Part shown: positions 1-8,934 of the stretch, piece after piece | Position numbering within the stretch: the first letter of the stretch is position 1 | Layout of the letters: every line of letters begins with the position of its first letter | Assembly: GCA_963756365.1 (NCBI GenBank) | Contig: CAVWNF010000003.1 | Span: forward strand, 1,116,001-1,180,000 | From: WHTI01 sp963756365 | Lineage (GTDB): Bacteria; Actinomycetota; CADDZG01; WHSQ01 | Length of the DNA: 64,000 nt | Direction: 5' to 3' | Notes under the pieces: model-generated | What the model was told of the DNA's origin: nothing | Databases searched by the model: none | What the model saw: only the letters and a program-made list of their open reading frames with translations | Position numbers and translations under genes: made by a program

Positions 1-493
1 TTCGTGCAGGGGACCATGAACGGGCGGGTGACGATCGCGACCGAGGACTCGATCATCCTCACCGGGAACACGACCTATGCCGGTGGAACGTCGGGGACCG
101 ACATGCTCGGCCTGATCGCGGCGAACTACGTCGAGATCTACCATCCCGTTGAACTCGTCCGGTTCGAACCTGACGGGCGCGCTCTCGAACCCCATCGTCA
201 ACGCGGCGATGCTGACACTCACTCACTCGTTCCGGGTTCAGAACCATGGCTCTGGGGCCACCCTGGGGACGCTGAGCATCTTCGGCTCGCTCGCCCAGCT
301 GTACAGGGGCCCCGTGGGGACCTTCTCTGGCAACTCGGCCCAGTCCGGGTACAACAAGGACTACACGTACGACGGGCGGCTGCGGTACACCTCGCCCCCG
401 TACTTCCTGGATCCGGTGGCGTCCGCCTGGGGGGTCAAGACGTGGGCCGAATGCAAGCCCGCCGAGGTCCCCAGTGCGACGTCGTGCGCCTGA
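1..493 (+). pseudogene. 3' end of a type IV pilus-associated surface protein, frameshifted and cut by the window edge
   Basis: Two reading frames together give one protein. The first, open from the window edge, carries a repeated-strand style segment (GRVTIATEDSIILTGN, then DMLGLIAANYVEIYHPV). The second continues from about base 152 with SNPIVNAAMLTLTHSF and a Tyr/Gly-rich tail ending at a TGA at 491-493. One extra base (or two missing) near 148-151 joins the frames. Such DxLGLIAxNxVxVYHPV tails occur, from memory, in PilX-like or polymer-forming proteins encoded beside pil genes, which fits the pilMNO genes downstream. The family name is inference. The frameshift may be a sequencing error rather than a real lesion. 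Confidence 0.6.
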
Positions 494-689
494 GCGGCGA
501 TGTTCCTGTTGCTTATATCTAAGGAAGTGGCACGCGAGTGCCGATTAGTACCTTGACCGCTAGTGAGGGAAAGTGTTGACTGATGTGGTTCACGGGACAA
601 CCGTGACAGGCGCGGCGGGGGCTGCGCTTCGGATCCCGATGATCACCATGCGGCGGCACGACTATCCGGCACTACGAAAGGTGACGAAG

Positions 690-893
690 ATGTCGCAGAC
701 GCCATACGACGCGCCGCTGCTGACCGTTGGTGAGGTCGCGGGGATCATGCGCGTTTCGAACATGACGGTGTACCGCCTGATCAAGGCCGGCCAGCTTCCT
801 GCGATCCGGGTCGGCAAGAACTACCGGATCCGCCGGACCGATCTGGATCGATACCTGACCGATCGCACGGTTCATGTCGAGGAAGAGAGCTAG
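690..893 (+). CDS. Excisionase-type (HTH_17/BldC-like) small DNA-binding protein
   Basis: A 67-residue protein that is almost entirely one winged helix-turn-helix of the MerR/excisionase type: LLTVGEVAGIMRVSNMTVYR (residues 10-29), then LIKAGQLPAIRVGKNYRIRR and a terminal DLDRYL helix. The ATG at 690 is chosen over the upstream TTG at 573 because an AAAGGTGA ribosome-binding site sits just before it (677-684) and the domain starts right after. It lies two bases before pilM and is probably co-transcribed with the pil genes, so it may regulate pilus expression; that role is inference. A second protein of the same family flanks the Tad locus at 52897-53202. Confidence 0.8.
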   Translation: MSQTPYDAPLLTVGEVAGIMRVSNMTVYRLIKAGQLPAIRVGKNYRIRRTDLDRYLTDRTVHVEEES

Positions 894-895
894 TA

Positions 896-1948
896 GTGCC
901 GCTCGGCTCTGCCCCCCTCGTCGGACTCGACGTGGGGACCAGCGCCCTTAGGGCCGCCCGGGTAAATCAGACTCGGTCGGGCTACTCGTTGGCCGCCTTC
1001 GCCCAGGCACCTCTTCCCGACGGAGCCGTCGTCGACGGTCAGGTTCAGGATCGCGACGCGGTATCGAGCGCTATCTCCGCCCTGTGGAAGAAGGGCAAGT
1101 TGGGGTCCGACCGTGTCGTCGTCGGACTTGCCAATCACCGCGTCGTGGTACGCCCGATCGAACTGCCGTTCCTCGAAGAGCGTGAGCTTCGTGAGTCGAT
1201 CAAGTATCAGGTGGCCGATCACATCCCGATGTCGGTCGATGAGGCCGAGTTCGACTTTCAGATCCTCGGTGACCACACCGATGAGGATGGCGAGCATCGG
1301 ATGAGCGTCCTGTTGATCGCTGCTGCCACGGACGTTGTCGAATCTCTCGTGCAGACCGTTGAGTCTGCGGGACTCGATGTGGCGGCCGTGGACCTGAGCG
1401 CCTTTGCGATCGCACGTGCGGTTAGCCCCGTGGCGCGGGGCGAGATCGGCGCTACCGGAGCGCAGGCGATAGTTGATGTCGGGGCTGGAATCACAGAGAT
1501 AGTCATCCACGCGGGCGAAGAGCCCCGCTTCGTCAGGATCTCGCTGATCGGTGGGGATTCGATAACCCGTGCTCTTGCGCGCGAACTGGACATGGAACTA
1601 GCCGCGGCCGAAGCCCTGAAGTTCGATCTGAAGGGTGGGGTATCAGTGCCGGAGGCGTACGAGATCGTGGCCCGCGAGGTGGACGTCCTCGTTGAGGAGA
1701 TCTCGGGGTCGCTCGATTACTACTCCACGCGCGAGGGCGCTCTAGAGGTGTCCTCGGTGCTGCTCACCGGAGGCGGCGCTCTTTCGCAGGGGCTGCTCCA
1801 GAAGCTAGAACTGGGGCTTAAGACAGAAGTGAAGATGGCGAGACCCCTCGAGGGCGTCAAGTCGAAACTGAGCGACGATCGCCGAGCATCGATCGAACCC
1901 TTGATCGGGACGGCGATGGGCCTATCGATGTGGAGGGGTGATCGGTGA
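896..1948 (+). CDS. pilM: Type IV pilus inner-membrane assembly protein PilM (actin-like ATPase)
   Basis: PilM is the cytoplasmic, FtsA/actin-fold member of the PilMNO(P) platform that couples pilus ATPases to the inner-membrane complex; it binds the N-terminal tail of PilN. The 350-residue protein shows the actin-fold phosphate motifs GLDVGTS (about residues 10-16) and IVDVGAGITE (about 191-200), and LLTGGGALSQGL near 288 as the adenosine motif. Length is typical. It starts with GTG two bases after the HTH gene and overlaps pilN by four bases, so translation is probably coupled. No pilB, pilT, pilC or pilin gene is in the window; they should lie upstream. Confidence 0.93.
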   Translation: MPLGSAPLVGLDVGTSALRAARVNQTRSGYSLAAFAQAPLPDGAVVDGQVQDRDAVSSAISALWKKGKLGSDRVVVGLANHRVVVRPIELPFLEERELRESIKYQVADHIPMSVDEAEFDFQILGDHTDEDGEHRMSVLLIAAATDVVESLVQTVESAGLDVAAVDLSAFAIARAVSPVARGEIGATGAQAIVDVGAGITEIVIHAGEEPRFVRISLIGGDSITRALARELDMELAAAEALKFDLKGGVSVPEAYEIVAREVDVLVEEISGSLDYYSTREGALEVSSVLLTGGGALSQGLLQKLELGLKTEVKMARPLEGVKSKLSDDRRASIEPLIGTAMGLSMWRGDR

Positions 1949-2604
1949 GCGGCATCATGCAGGGCGCCGATCTCCTGCCGAAGACTTACGAGATCAGGCG
2001 CAAGCAGAACCGTTCGTTGGCCTTGATATCCGTGGGCGGTGTCCTCGTGCTCGGCCTCATCGTGTTCTGGTGGATATCCCTGGGCGCTCGGGTTAGCGAC
2101 GAGGAGCGCAAACTCGCTGAGGTCCAAACCGTGAACGCTGATCTCCAACAGCAGGTGGCAGAGCTGCAGCCGTTCGCAGCTCTCGAGACCGAGGTCCTCG
2201 CCAAGACGGAGGCCCTCAGGACAGTCATGATGGGCGACATCTACTGGCCCTCGGTTCTCACGGAGGTCGCAGCGATCATCCCGGATGGGATCTGGCTGGA
2301 CACCTTCAACGCCTCGGCGGGGACCGTCGAAGGATCTGCCCCTGTCGGCACCGAGGGCGCGGAGATCCGTGTCTCGCCCGACGTTCCAACCGGGCGGATC
2401 CAGTTCACGGGAGGAGCCCTGTCGATGAGGGCCGTTTCCGACTGGCTCACCGAGCTCAACAGAGACATCAAGTTCGCAGCCGGGTGGTTGAACGGAGCGT
2501 CGCGCGATATCGGGAGTACGGATCAGGTTCAGGTCATCCGGTTCGATAGCACCGCAGAGATGGGCGTTGACGCCCTGAGTCAGAGATTCCAGGTGGGTCT
2601 CTGA
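1945..2604 (+). CDS. pilN: Type IV pilus assembly protein PilN
   Basis: A bitopic inner-membrane protein of 219 residues: a short cytoplasmic N-terminus (GADLLPKTYEIRRKQNR) that resembles the PilM-binding tail, a transmembrane helix at about residues 27-47 (SLALISVGGVLVLGLIVFWW), a coiled-coil stretch at about 50-95, and a periplasmic ferredoxin-like domain. The start is GTG overlapping the pilM stop, and the stop overlaps the pilO start by one base. Sequence is poorly conserved in this family, so the call rests on topology plus its place between PilM and PilO. Confidence 0.88.
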   Translation: MSGIMQGADLLPKTYEIRRKQNRSLALISVGGVLVLGLIVFWWISLGARVSDEERKLAEVQTVNADLQQQVAELQPFAALETEVLAKTEALRTVMMGDIYWPSVLTEVAAIIPDGIWLDTFNASAGTVEGSAPVGTEGAEIRVSPDVPTGRIQFTGGALSMRAVSDWLTELNRDIKFAAGWLNGASRDIGSTDQVQVIRFDSTAEMGVDALSQRFQVGL

Positions 2605-3215
2605 TGAGCAATCGCAATCGGCTGATCCTCGTCACCTCTGGGTTCGTAGTCGTCGCCCTGCTTCTCTATCTCTTCTTGGTGAAGCCACGTAGCGCCGAGG
2701 TCGATGATCTGGCGGCTCTCGTAGCGGCCGAGGAAGTGACCACGCAGACCCTCCAGACTCAGGTTCAGCAACTCGAGGCCCTCAAGGAAGATGCTCCACG
2801 TTTGGAGGAAGAACTGAAGACGGTGCGCGGCTTCGTGCCCATCAAGAGCCAGGTCGACCGATTCATAGATCAGATCGAGAAGAGGGCGAAGGAGGCGGGG
2901 GTCGATTTCGTAGAGGTCACGCCCGAGGTTCCCAAGTCTCCTCCGGAGGGCGCCTCTATCGCCCAGATCAGGCTGTCGATCGGTGCGAGTGGAACGTTCT
3001 TCTCGCTTAACGATTTCGTGAGACTCGTTTACGACATGCCTCGGGCCATCCGGATCGACCTCCTGTCACTCGAGGCCGATCAAACGGGTACCGCGGTTCG
3101 GATCCTGAACCTCAGGGCGACGGCGCGTATCTTCTTCGAACTGCCTGCCGCGGGAGCGGCACCGCAACCGGCGCCTGGAGCCACCCCCGAGCCGCCCCCG
3201 GGCGAGACGTCTTAG
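2604..3215 (+). CDS. pilO: Type IV pilus assembly protein PilO
   Basis: 203 residues with an N-terminal membrane helix (about 7-25, LILVTSGFVVVALLLYLFLV), a coiled coil at about 30-75, and a compact periplasmic domain containing FFSLNDFVRLVYDMPRAIRI, the segment typical of the PilO core fold. It pairs with PilN to form the periplasmic collar of the pilus machine. A Pro/Ala-rich tail ends the protein. The ATG overlaps the pilN stop, in line with obligate co-expression. Confidence 0.88.
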   Translation: MSNRNRLILVTSGFVVVALLLYLFLVKPRSAEVDDLAALVAAEEVTTQTLQTQVQQLEALKEDAPRLEEELKTVRGFVPIKSQVDRFIDQIEKRAKEAGVDFVEVTPEVPKSPPEGASIAQIRLSIGASGTFFSLNDFVRLVYDMPRAIRIDLLSLEADQTGTAVRILNLRATARIFFELPAAGAAPQPAPGATPEPPPGETS

Positions 3216-3225
3216 GAGGCGGCAG

Positions 3226-3630
3226 ATGGCCAAGAGATCCAGCGTAGGTAGCCAGCAACTCGACAAGAAGCAGATCGGGATGATCGTGGGTCTCTTCGCG
3301 GTTCTACTGATCGTTCTCTACGTGATGGTGTTCAGTAAGGGCGGTGACGAGCCGCCCGCGGACCTGGGAGCGGTTCCGGAGGTTGAGGCAACGCTCCCGG
3401 GCGGGAGCGATCCGAGCCCCGAACCAACCCCTGAGCCAACGGGAACACCTGATGAGACCGATGATGAGATTTCGGGGCCGTCGGGAGGCGGTGGGGTGAG
3501 GGATCCGTTCGAGGTGCCGTCCGCAGCAGGTGCCGCCACGGGTACGACTCCCATAGGTCGCCCCGGTGGAGGCGGCGCCGCGCCCGCGCCGGAAAGCTCG
3601 CCGACCCCGGAAGCAAGCCCGTCCCCCTGA
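3226..3630 (+). CDS. PilP-like membrane-anchored, Pro-rich pilus accessory protein
   Basis: A 134-residue protein with one N-terminal membrane helix (about residues 19-37, MIVGLFAVLLIVLYVMVF) and a long low-complexity extracytoplasmic tail rich in Pro, Glu, Thr and Gly. In the tail the string GGGVRDPFEVP stands out: RDPF is the usual start of PilP-type domains, although no PilP beta-barrel follows. It has a good GGAGG site and follows pilO by ten bases. By position and the RDPF string it probably serves as the PilP-equivalent link; this is inference. Low-complexity sequence makes homology calls unreliable. Confidence 0.6.
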   Translation: MAKRSSVGSQQLDKKQIGMIVGLFAVLLIVLYVMVFSKGGDEPPADLGAVPEVEATLPGGSDPSPEPTPEPTGTPDETDDEISGPSGGGGVRDPFEVPSAAGAATGTTPIGRPGGGGAAPAPESSPTPEASPSP

Positions 3631-3666
3631 CGCATAGCTAACGACGCCGGATGGGATGATGGGGCC

Positions 3667-4839
3667 ATGTCCAGACTCCGCTACCTGACGGCAGGCGAAT
3701 CGCACGGGCCTGCACTCGTCGCGATCATCGAAGGGTTGCCCTCTGGGGTGCCGGTGTCGATGAAAGCGATCTCCGACGAACTCGTGAGGCGAAGGATGGG
3801 CCATGGACGCGGCCCTCGCATGAAGATCGAGGCGGATGAGCTCGAGATCCTCGCCGGCGTCCGCTCGGGACTCACCCTTGGGAGCCCGGTGGCCCTCGTG
3901 GTTCGCAACTCCGAATATGCGCAGAAGTGGGCCCACGTGATGCCGATCGAGGGCGACGCCGCCGGCCGTTCGCTGAGCAGGCCGAGGCCCGGACACGCCG
4001 ATCTCGTTGGGATGCTCAAGTACGACTTCGTCGACGCCCGCAACGTACTAGAGCGCGCCAGCGCGAGAGAGACGGCTGCTCGGGTGGCGATAGCGACGGT
4101 TGCCCGGGCTCTCCTTTCCGAGTTGGGGATCGAGATCCTGAGTCACGTGATCCGCATCGGTGAAGTAGCCGTGCCGGAGAGCACACCACCTCCCTCGCCC
4201 GAGGATCGGGAGCGCGTCGATTCTTCACCGGTAAGGTGCGCGGACGAGGCGATATCGGCCCAGATGGTCGCCGCCATCGATGCAGCGCAGGCGGATGGAG
4301 ACTCCCTCGGTGGGGTCGTCGAAGTAGTTGTCACCGGATTGCCTCCGGGGCTCGGGTCTCACGTGCATTGGGATCGAAAGCTCGATGGACGTCTGGCGGC
4401 CGAGCTGATGGCGATCCCGGCGATGAAGGGGGTCGAGGTGGGCGACGGGTTCGCGTCAGCCTCCCGGCGCGGCACGGTCGCTCACGATGAGATCGAGGCC
4501 GATGGCACCAGAGCCACGGACAGGGCCGGGGGCACCGAAGGTGGGATGACGATCGGCGGGACCCTAAGGGTCCGAGCCGCGATGAAGCCGTTATCGACCC
4601 TCAAGAGACGTCTCAGAACCGTGGATCTCGATACCGGTGAGCCAGCGGATGCATTTCAGGAACGCACCGATGCCTGCGCCGTCCCTGCTGCGGGGGTGGT
4701 GTGCGAGGCAGTTGTTGCACTCGTGTTGGCGGACGCGGTCCTCGAGAAGTTCGGGGGCGACACCCTGAGCGACATCCGGGGAGCGCTCGAAGGATACGGC
4801 GCTCGTATCGCGGGACGCCTGCCAAGTACCGGGAAGTGA
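3667..4839 (+). CDS. aroC: Chorismate synthase
   Basis: Last step of the shikimate pathway: 5-enolpyruvylshikimate-3-phosphate to chorismate, with reduced FMN. The N-terminus RYLTAGESHGPALVAIIEG and RRRMGHGRGPRMKIEADELE are the family signature, followed by RPGHADLVGMLKYDF and NVLERASARETAARVAIATV (about residues 102-145); the C-terminal signature lies around AMKPLSTLKR. The 390 residues match bacterial monofunctional enzymes. It opens the aro block and its TGA overlaps the GTG of the aroKB fusion by four bases. Confidence 0.97.
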   Translation: MSRLRYLTAGESHGPALVAIIEGLPSGVPVSMKAISDELVRRRMGHGRGPRMKIEADELEILAGVRSGLTLGSPVALVVRNSEYAQKWAHVMPIEGDAAGRSLSRPRPGHADLVGMLKYDFVDARNVLERASARETAARVAIATVARALLSELGIEILSHVIRIGEVAVPESTPPPSPEDRERVDSSPVRCADEAISAQMVAAIDAAQADGDSLGGVVEVVVTGLPPGLGSHVHWDRKLDGRLAAELMAIPAMKGVEVGDGFASASRRGTVAHDEIEADGTRATDRAGGTEGGMTIGGTLRVRAAMKPLSTLKRRLRTVDLDTGEPADAFQERTDACAVPAAGVVCEAVVALVLADAVLEKFGGDTLSDIRGALEGYGARIAGRLPSTGK

Positions 4840-6374
4840 TCGTTCTCGTTGGTTTCATGGGGGCCGGGAAGTCGACGGTCGGCGATCTCGTTGCCGATGC
4901 GCTAGACCTAGCGTTCTGTGACTCCGACGCCGTCATCGAAGCACGCGCCGGTCGTTCGATCATGTCGATGTTCGAGCAGGATGGAGAGCCGGCGTTCCGT
5001 GCACTCGAAGAGGAGATCGTGGTCGGTCTCCTCGCCGAGGAGCTGGGTGTGGTCGCCCTTGGTGGCGGATCTCTGTCGAGCCCTCGGACGCGCACCGCCC
5101 TGATCTCGTCCGGAGCGACAGTGGTTCATCTCGACGTCTCCACGGAAGTGGCAAAGGAACGCGTCGGGGCCGACGCCGCTAGGCCCGTACTGGCGCATCC
5201 CGATCTCGATTCCCTAGCGGCGTCGCGGCGTGATGACTATCTCCAGGCCGCGACCTTCACCTTGAAGGTCGACGAGAGATCGGCCACTGACGTGGCTGAG
5301 GAGATCGTCACACTGGTTTCGATCCCACTAGCGCGAGCAACCACGAGCGAAGGTCGCGCGTACCCGGTTCTCGTGGGACGAGACATCCTCGACGTGCTTC
5401 CAGCCTTACCGGCCGTCGCCGGGGCTCGCTCCGCAATCATCGTTACCCAAGTGGATCTCAGTGCGCAGGGAACCCTCGTCGCAAACCAGATCTCGTCGGC
5501 GACCACGATCACCACCGCTGGTGGAGAGGCCTCGAAATCACTCGACGCGGCGCGGATGCTCTGGGAGGAGTTCGCCGCCGCGAAGGTACGGCGCACGGAT
5601 GTCGTTGTCGCGGTGGGTGGTGGGGTGGTAACCGACCTTGCTGGTTTCGTCGCGTCCACCTACAACCGGGGCATCTCCACCGTGAATGTCCCCACCACTC
5701 TCCTCGGGATGGTTGACGCCGCTATCGGCGGAAAGACGGGGGTCAATCTGCCCGAGGGCAAGAACCTGATCGGGACGTTCCACGATCCGTCCGCGGTTCT
5801 GTGCGATCTCGCCTACCTCGACACGTTGCCGGAGGATGAGTTCGTTGCAGGGCTAGCCGAGGTCGCCAAATACGGGTTCATCGCTGAGCCGCGCCTCCTC
5901 GAGATCCTCGGTGGGGGGCTTGAGGCGGTCAGGGGGTCACTGGAAGAGATCGTGACAACGTCAGCCCGTATCAAGTGCACGGTCGTTTCTGACGACCCGC
6001 ATGAGATGGGAGCGAGAGAGGTTCTCAACTACGGTCACACCTTCGCTCACGCGATCGAACTGGCTTCTGGATACGGAACCGTGAGACATGGGGAAGCGGT
6101 ATCGCTCGGTATGATGGCGGCCGCACATCTCGCACGAGCACTCGGACGGATCGACGAAGCGACGGTCGAGTTGCACCGGAGCGCCTTAACGGCCGTCGGC
6201 CTCCCGGTCAACGCACCCTTCGATCTCGGAGTGCTCGAAGAAGCGTGGATGCGCGACAAGAAGTTCAGGAGGGAGCCGCGATTCGTGCTCCTGTCGGAGA
6301 TCGGCGTTGCTGAACCGGGGGTGGCGGCACCCCGCGAGGCTCTTGCCGAAGCGCTGGAAAGGCTCGCAGGATGA
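4836..6374 (+). CDS. aroKB: Bifunctional shikimate kinase / 3-dehydroquinate synthase fusion
   Basis: One open frame of 512 codons carries two shikimate-pathway enzymes. Residues 1 to about 165 are shikimate kinase, with the P-loop GFMGAGKST (6-14), DSDAVIEARAG and the GGGSLSSPRTR loop. From about 175 onward comes 3-dehydroquinate synthase, with GGEASKS, the NAD-binding VAVGGGVVTDLAGFVAS, IGGKTGVN and the metal-binding NYGHTFAHAIE. No stop or start lies between the domains. The GTG at 4836 is chosen because the P-loop begins six residues later and GTGA overlaps the aroC stop. AroKB fusions are known in a few bacteria, so this is unusual but not new. Confidence 0.93.
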   Translation: MIVLVGFMGAGKSTVGDLVADALDLAFCDSDAVIEARAGRSIMSMFEQDGEPAFRALEEEIVVGLLAEELGVVALGGGSLSSPRTRTALISSGATVVHLDVSTEVAKERVGADAARPVLAHPDLDSLAASRRDDYLQAATFTLKVDERSATDVAEEIVTLVSIPLARATTSEGRAYPVLVGRDILDVLPALPAVAGARSAIIVTQVDLSAQGTLVANQISSATTITTAGGEASKSLDAARMLWEEFAAAKVRRTDVVVAVGGGVVTDLAGFVASTYNRGISTVNVPTTLLGMVDAAIGGKTGVNLPEGKNLIGTFHDPSAVLCDLAYLDTLPEDEFVAGLAEVAKYGFIAEPRLLEILGGGLEAVRGSLEEIVTTSARIKCTVVSDDPHEMGAREVLNYGHTFAHAIELASGYGTVRHGEAVSLGMMAAAHLARALGRIDEATVELHRSALTAVGLPVNAPFDLGVLEEAWMRDKKFRREPRFVLLSEIGVAEPGVAAPREALAEALERLAG

Positions 6375-6802
6375 AGGTTCTCGTTCTACACGGTCCCAAT
6401 CTCAATCTGCTCGGCACCCGCGAGCGGGACATATATGGAGACTCATCCCTCGCCGATATCGATGAGGCGATCGCTGCAGCAGCGGGCCCTCTCGGTTTCG
6501 AGGTTACTTCCCAGCAGACACAGCGAGAGGGCGAGATCATCGAGATGCTGCATGCGGCCGACGGTGCTTATGCCGGGGTGCTCTTGAACCCGGCGGCCTA
6601 CAGCCACACGAGTCGAGCGATAGCGGACGCGATCTCCTCGATAGAAGTACCAGTGATCGAGGTCCATCTATCGAACATCCACGCGCGGGAAGAGTGGCGA
6701 CGCACTTCGGTCACCGCAGAGGCGGCGCGTGGCGTCATCGCAGGGTTCGGAGCAGGGTCGTACATAGCGGCGCTTCACGCACTCAAGGAGATAGTCGACT
6801 GA
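6371..6802 (+). CDS. aroQ: Type II 3-dehydroquinate dehydratase
   Basis: Converts 3-dehydroquinate to 3-dehydroshikimate by anti elimination; dodecameric in the family. The 143 residues show PNLNLLGTRERDIYG (9-23, with the catalytic Tyr), NPAAYSHTSRA around residue 75 and EVHLSNIHAREEWR (about 98-111), all diagnostic of the type II enzyme. It overlaps the aroKB stop (ATGA) and its own stop overlaps the next start (TGATG), so the aro genes and the peptidase form one coupled unit. Confidence 0.96.
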   Translation: MKVLVLHGPNLNLLGTRERDIYGDSSLADIDEAIAAAAGPLGFEVTSQQTQREGEIIEMLHAADGAYAGVLLNPAAYSHTSRAIADAISSIEVPVIEVHLSNIHAREEWRRTSVTAEAARGVIAGFGAGSYIAALHALKEIVD

Positions 6803-7878
6803 TGGATCACGCTGGCAGGATCTCGAGGTTGTCAGATGGACTCGAGGCGAACGGTATCGATGCATTGCTCGTAACTTCGCTCGCTAACGTCCGCTATCTC
6901 ACCGGGTTCTCCGGAACCAACGGACAGGTGCTACTCACCCGCGCCAGGGCCGTGTTCCTTACAGACCCGCGTTACCGTGCTCGTGCTTCCGAGATCGTGA
7001 AGGGGGCCGATGTGGTCGTGTATGACACGCGCCTCGAGGATGAGCTTCCGGGGCTCGTGAAGCAAGCCGGCATCGCACACCTTGGTGTGGAGGCTGACGC
7101 GATGACCCTGTCGGACAAGACCGATCTCGTGGCCATGCTCCCAGGGGTTGATGTCGTTGAGACCAAGGAGCTGGTCGAGACCCTCCGGCGCTCGAAGGAA
7201 CCGGCCGAGGTGGACAGGATCAGAGAAGCCGTGCGCCTCGCGGACGAGGCCTATGGATGGATCCTGGATCGGGTTGTTCCAGGTTCCTCCGAGCGCCAGA
7301 TCGCTCTCGATCTCGAGGTACAGATGCGGAGCTTGGGGGCCGATCAGGTGTCTTTCGAGCCCATCGTTGGGTCCGGCGCATTGTCTGCCCACATCCATCA
7401 CACCGCTTCGACCCGCGAGTTCGAGAAGGGCGACCTGATCCTCATGGATTTCGGTGCCCGAGTGGATGGTTACTGCTCAGACATCACTCGCACCGTCGTA
7501 CTTGGGCCCGCAACGGACGATCAGAGGAGCATCTACGAGATAGTGCTTGAGGCTCAGAAAGCGGGGATCGAGGCTATCTCGGTCGGCGCTGGGTGCAAGG
7601 ATGTCGACGCAGCAGCTCGAGCCGTCATAGACGGGGCTGGGTATGGAGACACTTTCGCCCACGGTCTTGGTCACGGCGTTGGCATAGATATCCACGAAGC
7701 GCCGAGATTCTCTAAGGCGTCCACGGACGCACTGGTGGAACTAGACGTCGTTACCGTCGAGCCAGGGATCTATGTGGCAGGGATCGGTGGGATCAGGATC
7801 GAGGACGATGTCTTAGTCACACACGAAGGTCCGGTGGTGCTCAACGGAGCACCGAAGGACGTATTGATCGAGTTATGA
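6802..7878 (+). CDS. pepP: M24-family Xaa-Pro aminopeptidase
   Basis: A 358-residue metallopeptidase of the pita-bread fold: an N-terminal creatinase-like domain (LVTSLANVRYLTGFSGTNGQ) and a C-terminal catalytic domain carrying the two-metal site, with Asp residues in LMDFGARVDGYCSDITRTV, His in FAHGLGHGVGIDIHE, and Glu in VTVEPGIYV and IRIEDDVLVT. The ATG at 6802 is preferred over upstream starts because it overlaps the aroQ stop as TGATG. The gene stands immediately before efp, a neighbour pair common in bacteria. Proline specificity (PepP or PepQ) is inferred from family only. Confidence 0.88.
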   Translation: MDHAGRISRLSDGLEANGIDALLVTSLANVRYLTGFSGTNGQVLLTRARAVFLTDPRYRARASEIVKGADVVVYDTRLEDELPGLVKQAGIAHLGVEADAMTLSDKTDLVAMLPGVDVVETKELVETLRRSKEPAEVDRIREAVRLADEAYGWILDRVVPGSSERQIALDLEVQMRSLGADQVSFEPIVGSGALSAHIHHTASTREFEKGDLILMDFGARVDGYCSDITRTVVLGPATDDQRSIYEIVLEAQKAGIEAISVGAGCKDVDAAARAVIDGAGYGDTFAHGLGHGVGIDIHEAPRFSKASTDALVELDVVTVEPGIYVAGIGGIRIEDDVLVTHEGPVVLNGAPKDVLIEL

Positions 7879-7888
7879 GGAGCGACGA

Positions 7889-8446
7889 GTGATCTCTACC
7901 AACGACATGAGGCCGGGACAGACCCTCGAGATCGAGGGCGCTCTGTTCACGATCTCCTACTACCAGCACGTGAAGCCCGGCAAGGGTCAGGCTTTCGTCA
8001 AGACCAAGCTGAAGAACGTGAAGACCGGAGCCGTGATCGACCGGACGTTCCGTGCCGACGAGAAGGTGAACCTCGCGGTTCTGGATAAGCGCGAGATGCA
8101 GTACCTCTACGCGGACGATGCCGGGCTGGTGTTCATGGACAACGAGTCATTCGAGCAGGTCCACGTCGATCCCGAACTGCTTGGTGACGCGGCCAAGTTC
8201 CTGCGGGATTCGATGGTTTGCATGGTGCCGGTTCATGAAGGTATGCCCGTCGGGGCGGAGCTACCCGTGACTGCCCAGTACGAGATCACCGAAACGGAAC
8301 CGGGCCTCAAAGGCGACCGGGTGTCTGGCGCGCTGAAGCCAGCGACGCTCGAGACGGGAGCGATCGTCCAGGTCCCGTTGTTCATCGAACAAGGCGAGAA
8401 GATCAAGGTCGACACGCGTACCGGCGAGTACATCTCACGAGCGTGA
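7889..8446 (+). CDS. efp: Translation elongation factor P
   Basis: EF-P relieves ribosome stalling at proline stretches. The 185-residue protein has the standard three-domain length, the loop HVKPGKGQAFV with the Lys that is modified in some bacteria, and the C-terminal signature around VKVDTRTGEYISRA. No modification gene (epmA, epmB, earP, ymfI) is visible nearby. Start is GTG with GAGGAG upstream; the stop overlaps the nusB start (GTGA). Confidence 0.96.
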   Translation: MISTNDMRPGQTLEIEGALFTISYYQHVKPGKGQAFVKTKLKNVKTGAVIDRTFRADEKVNLAVLDKREMQYLYADDAGLVFMDNESFEQVHVDPELLGDAAKFLRDSMVCMVPVHEGMPVGAELPVTAQYEITETEPGLKGDRVSGALKPATLETGAIVQVPLFIEQGEKIKVDTRTGEYISRA

Positions 8447-8934
8447 GCAACCCCGGTTCGCCCCGGAGCGCGACCCGGTTCCGAAGGTCGGCTCGCCGTC
8501 TTGCTCTTGACGTGCTCTATGAAGCCGAGATCCGCGACTCTCTCCCGATCGAGGCGTTCGACAGGCGAGCGGAGGCCGGATGGATCGTCTCCACCCCCGA
8601 TGACGAGGGCGAGGTGCAGGGCGATTCCGCCGCTCCGGACGCGGTTGATTACGCGCGAACCCTCGTAGAAGGGGTCCAGGAGCGCCAGGCTGCACTTGAC
8701 GAGATGATCGTGCGCTACGCCGACCGCTGGGCGATCGAGCGGATGCCGATCGTCGATCGCAATCTGCTCCGCATCGCGATATTCGAGCTGACCGGTGCCA
8801 CCGACGTGCCCGTGGCCGTCGCTATCAATGAGGCGGTCGAACTGGCGAAATCGCTCTCAACCGAGGATTCCGGACGGTTCATCAACGGACTACTCGGCAA
8901 GATCGTCGAAGAGGGGGGCCTCCGAGAACCATGA
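8443..8934 (+). CDS. nusB: Transcription antitermination factor NusB
   Basis: RNA-binding helical protein that acts with NusE (S10) at rRNA boxA sites. The 163 residues include the N-terminal SARRLALDVLYEAEI, RWAIERMPIVDRNLLRIAIF and the C-terminal AVAINEAVELAKSLSTEDSGRFINGLLG, diagnostic of NusB. A roughly 25-residue acidic insertion between the first helices is a little longer than in E. coli. It overlaps efp and the kinase gene behind it, and closes the aro-efp-nusB block. Confidence 0.95.
   Translation: MSNPGSPRSATRFRRSARRLALDVLYEAEIRDSLPIEAFDRRAEAGWIVSTPDDEGEVQGDSAAPDAVDYARTLVEGVQERQAALDEMIVRYADRWAIERMPIVDRNLLRIAIFELTGATDVPVAVAINEAVELAKSLSTEDSGRFINGLLGKIVEEGGLREP

Noticed and set aside
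3304..3996. 230-codon minus-strand frame across the pilP-like gene and aroC
   Set aside because: Shadow of two well-supported plus-strand genes; Arg/Pro-rich without domains.
4701..4835. Longer start for the aroKB fusion
   Set aside because: The added residues overlap aroC, are Arg-rich and do not match shikimate kinase; GTG 4836 with the GTGA overlap fits better.
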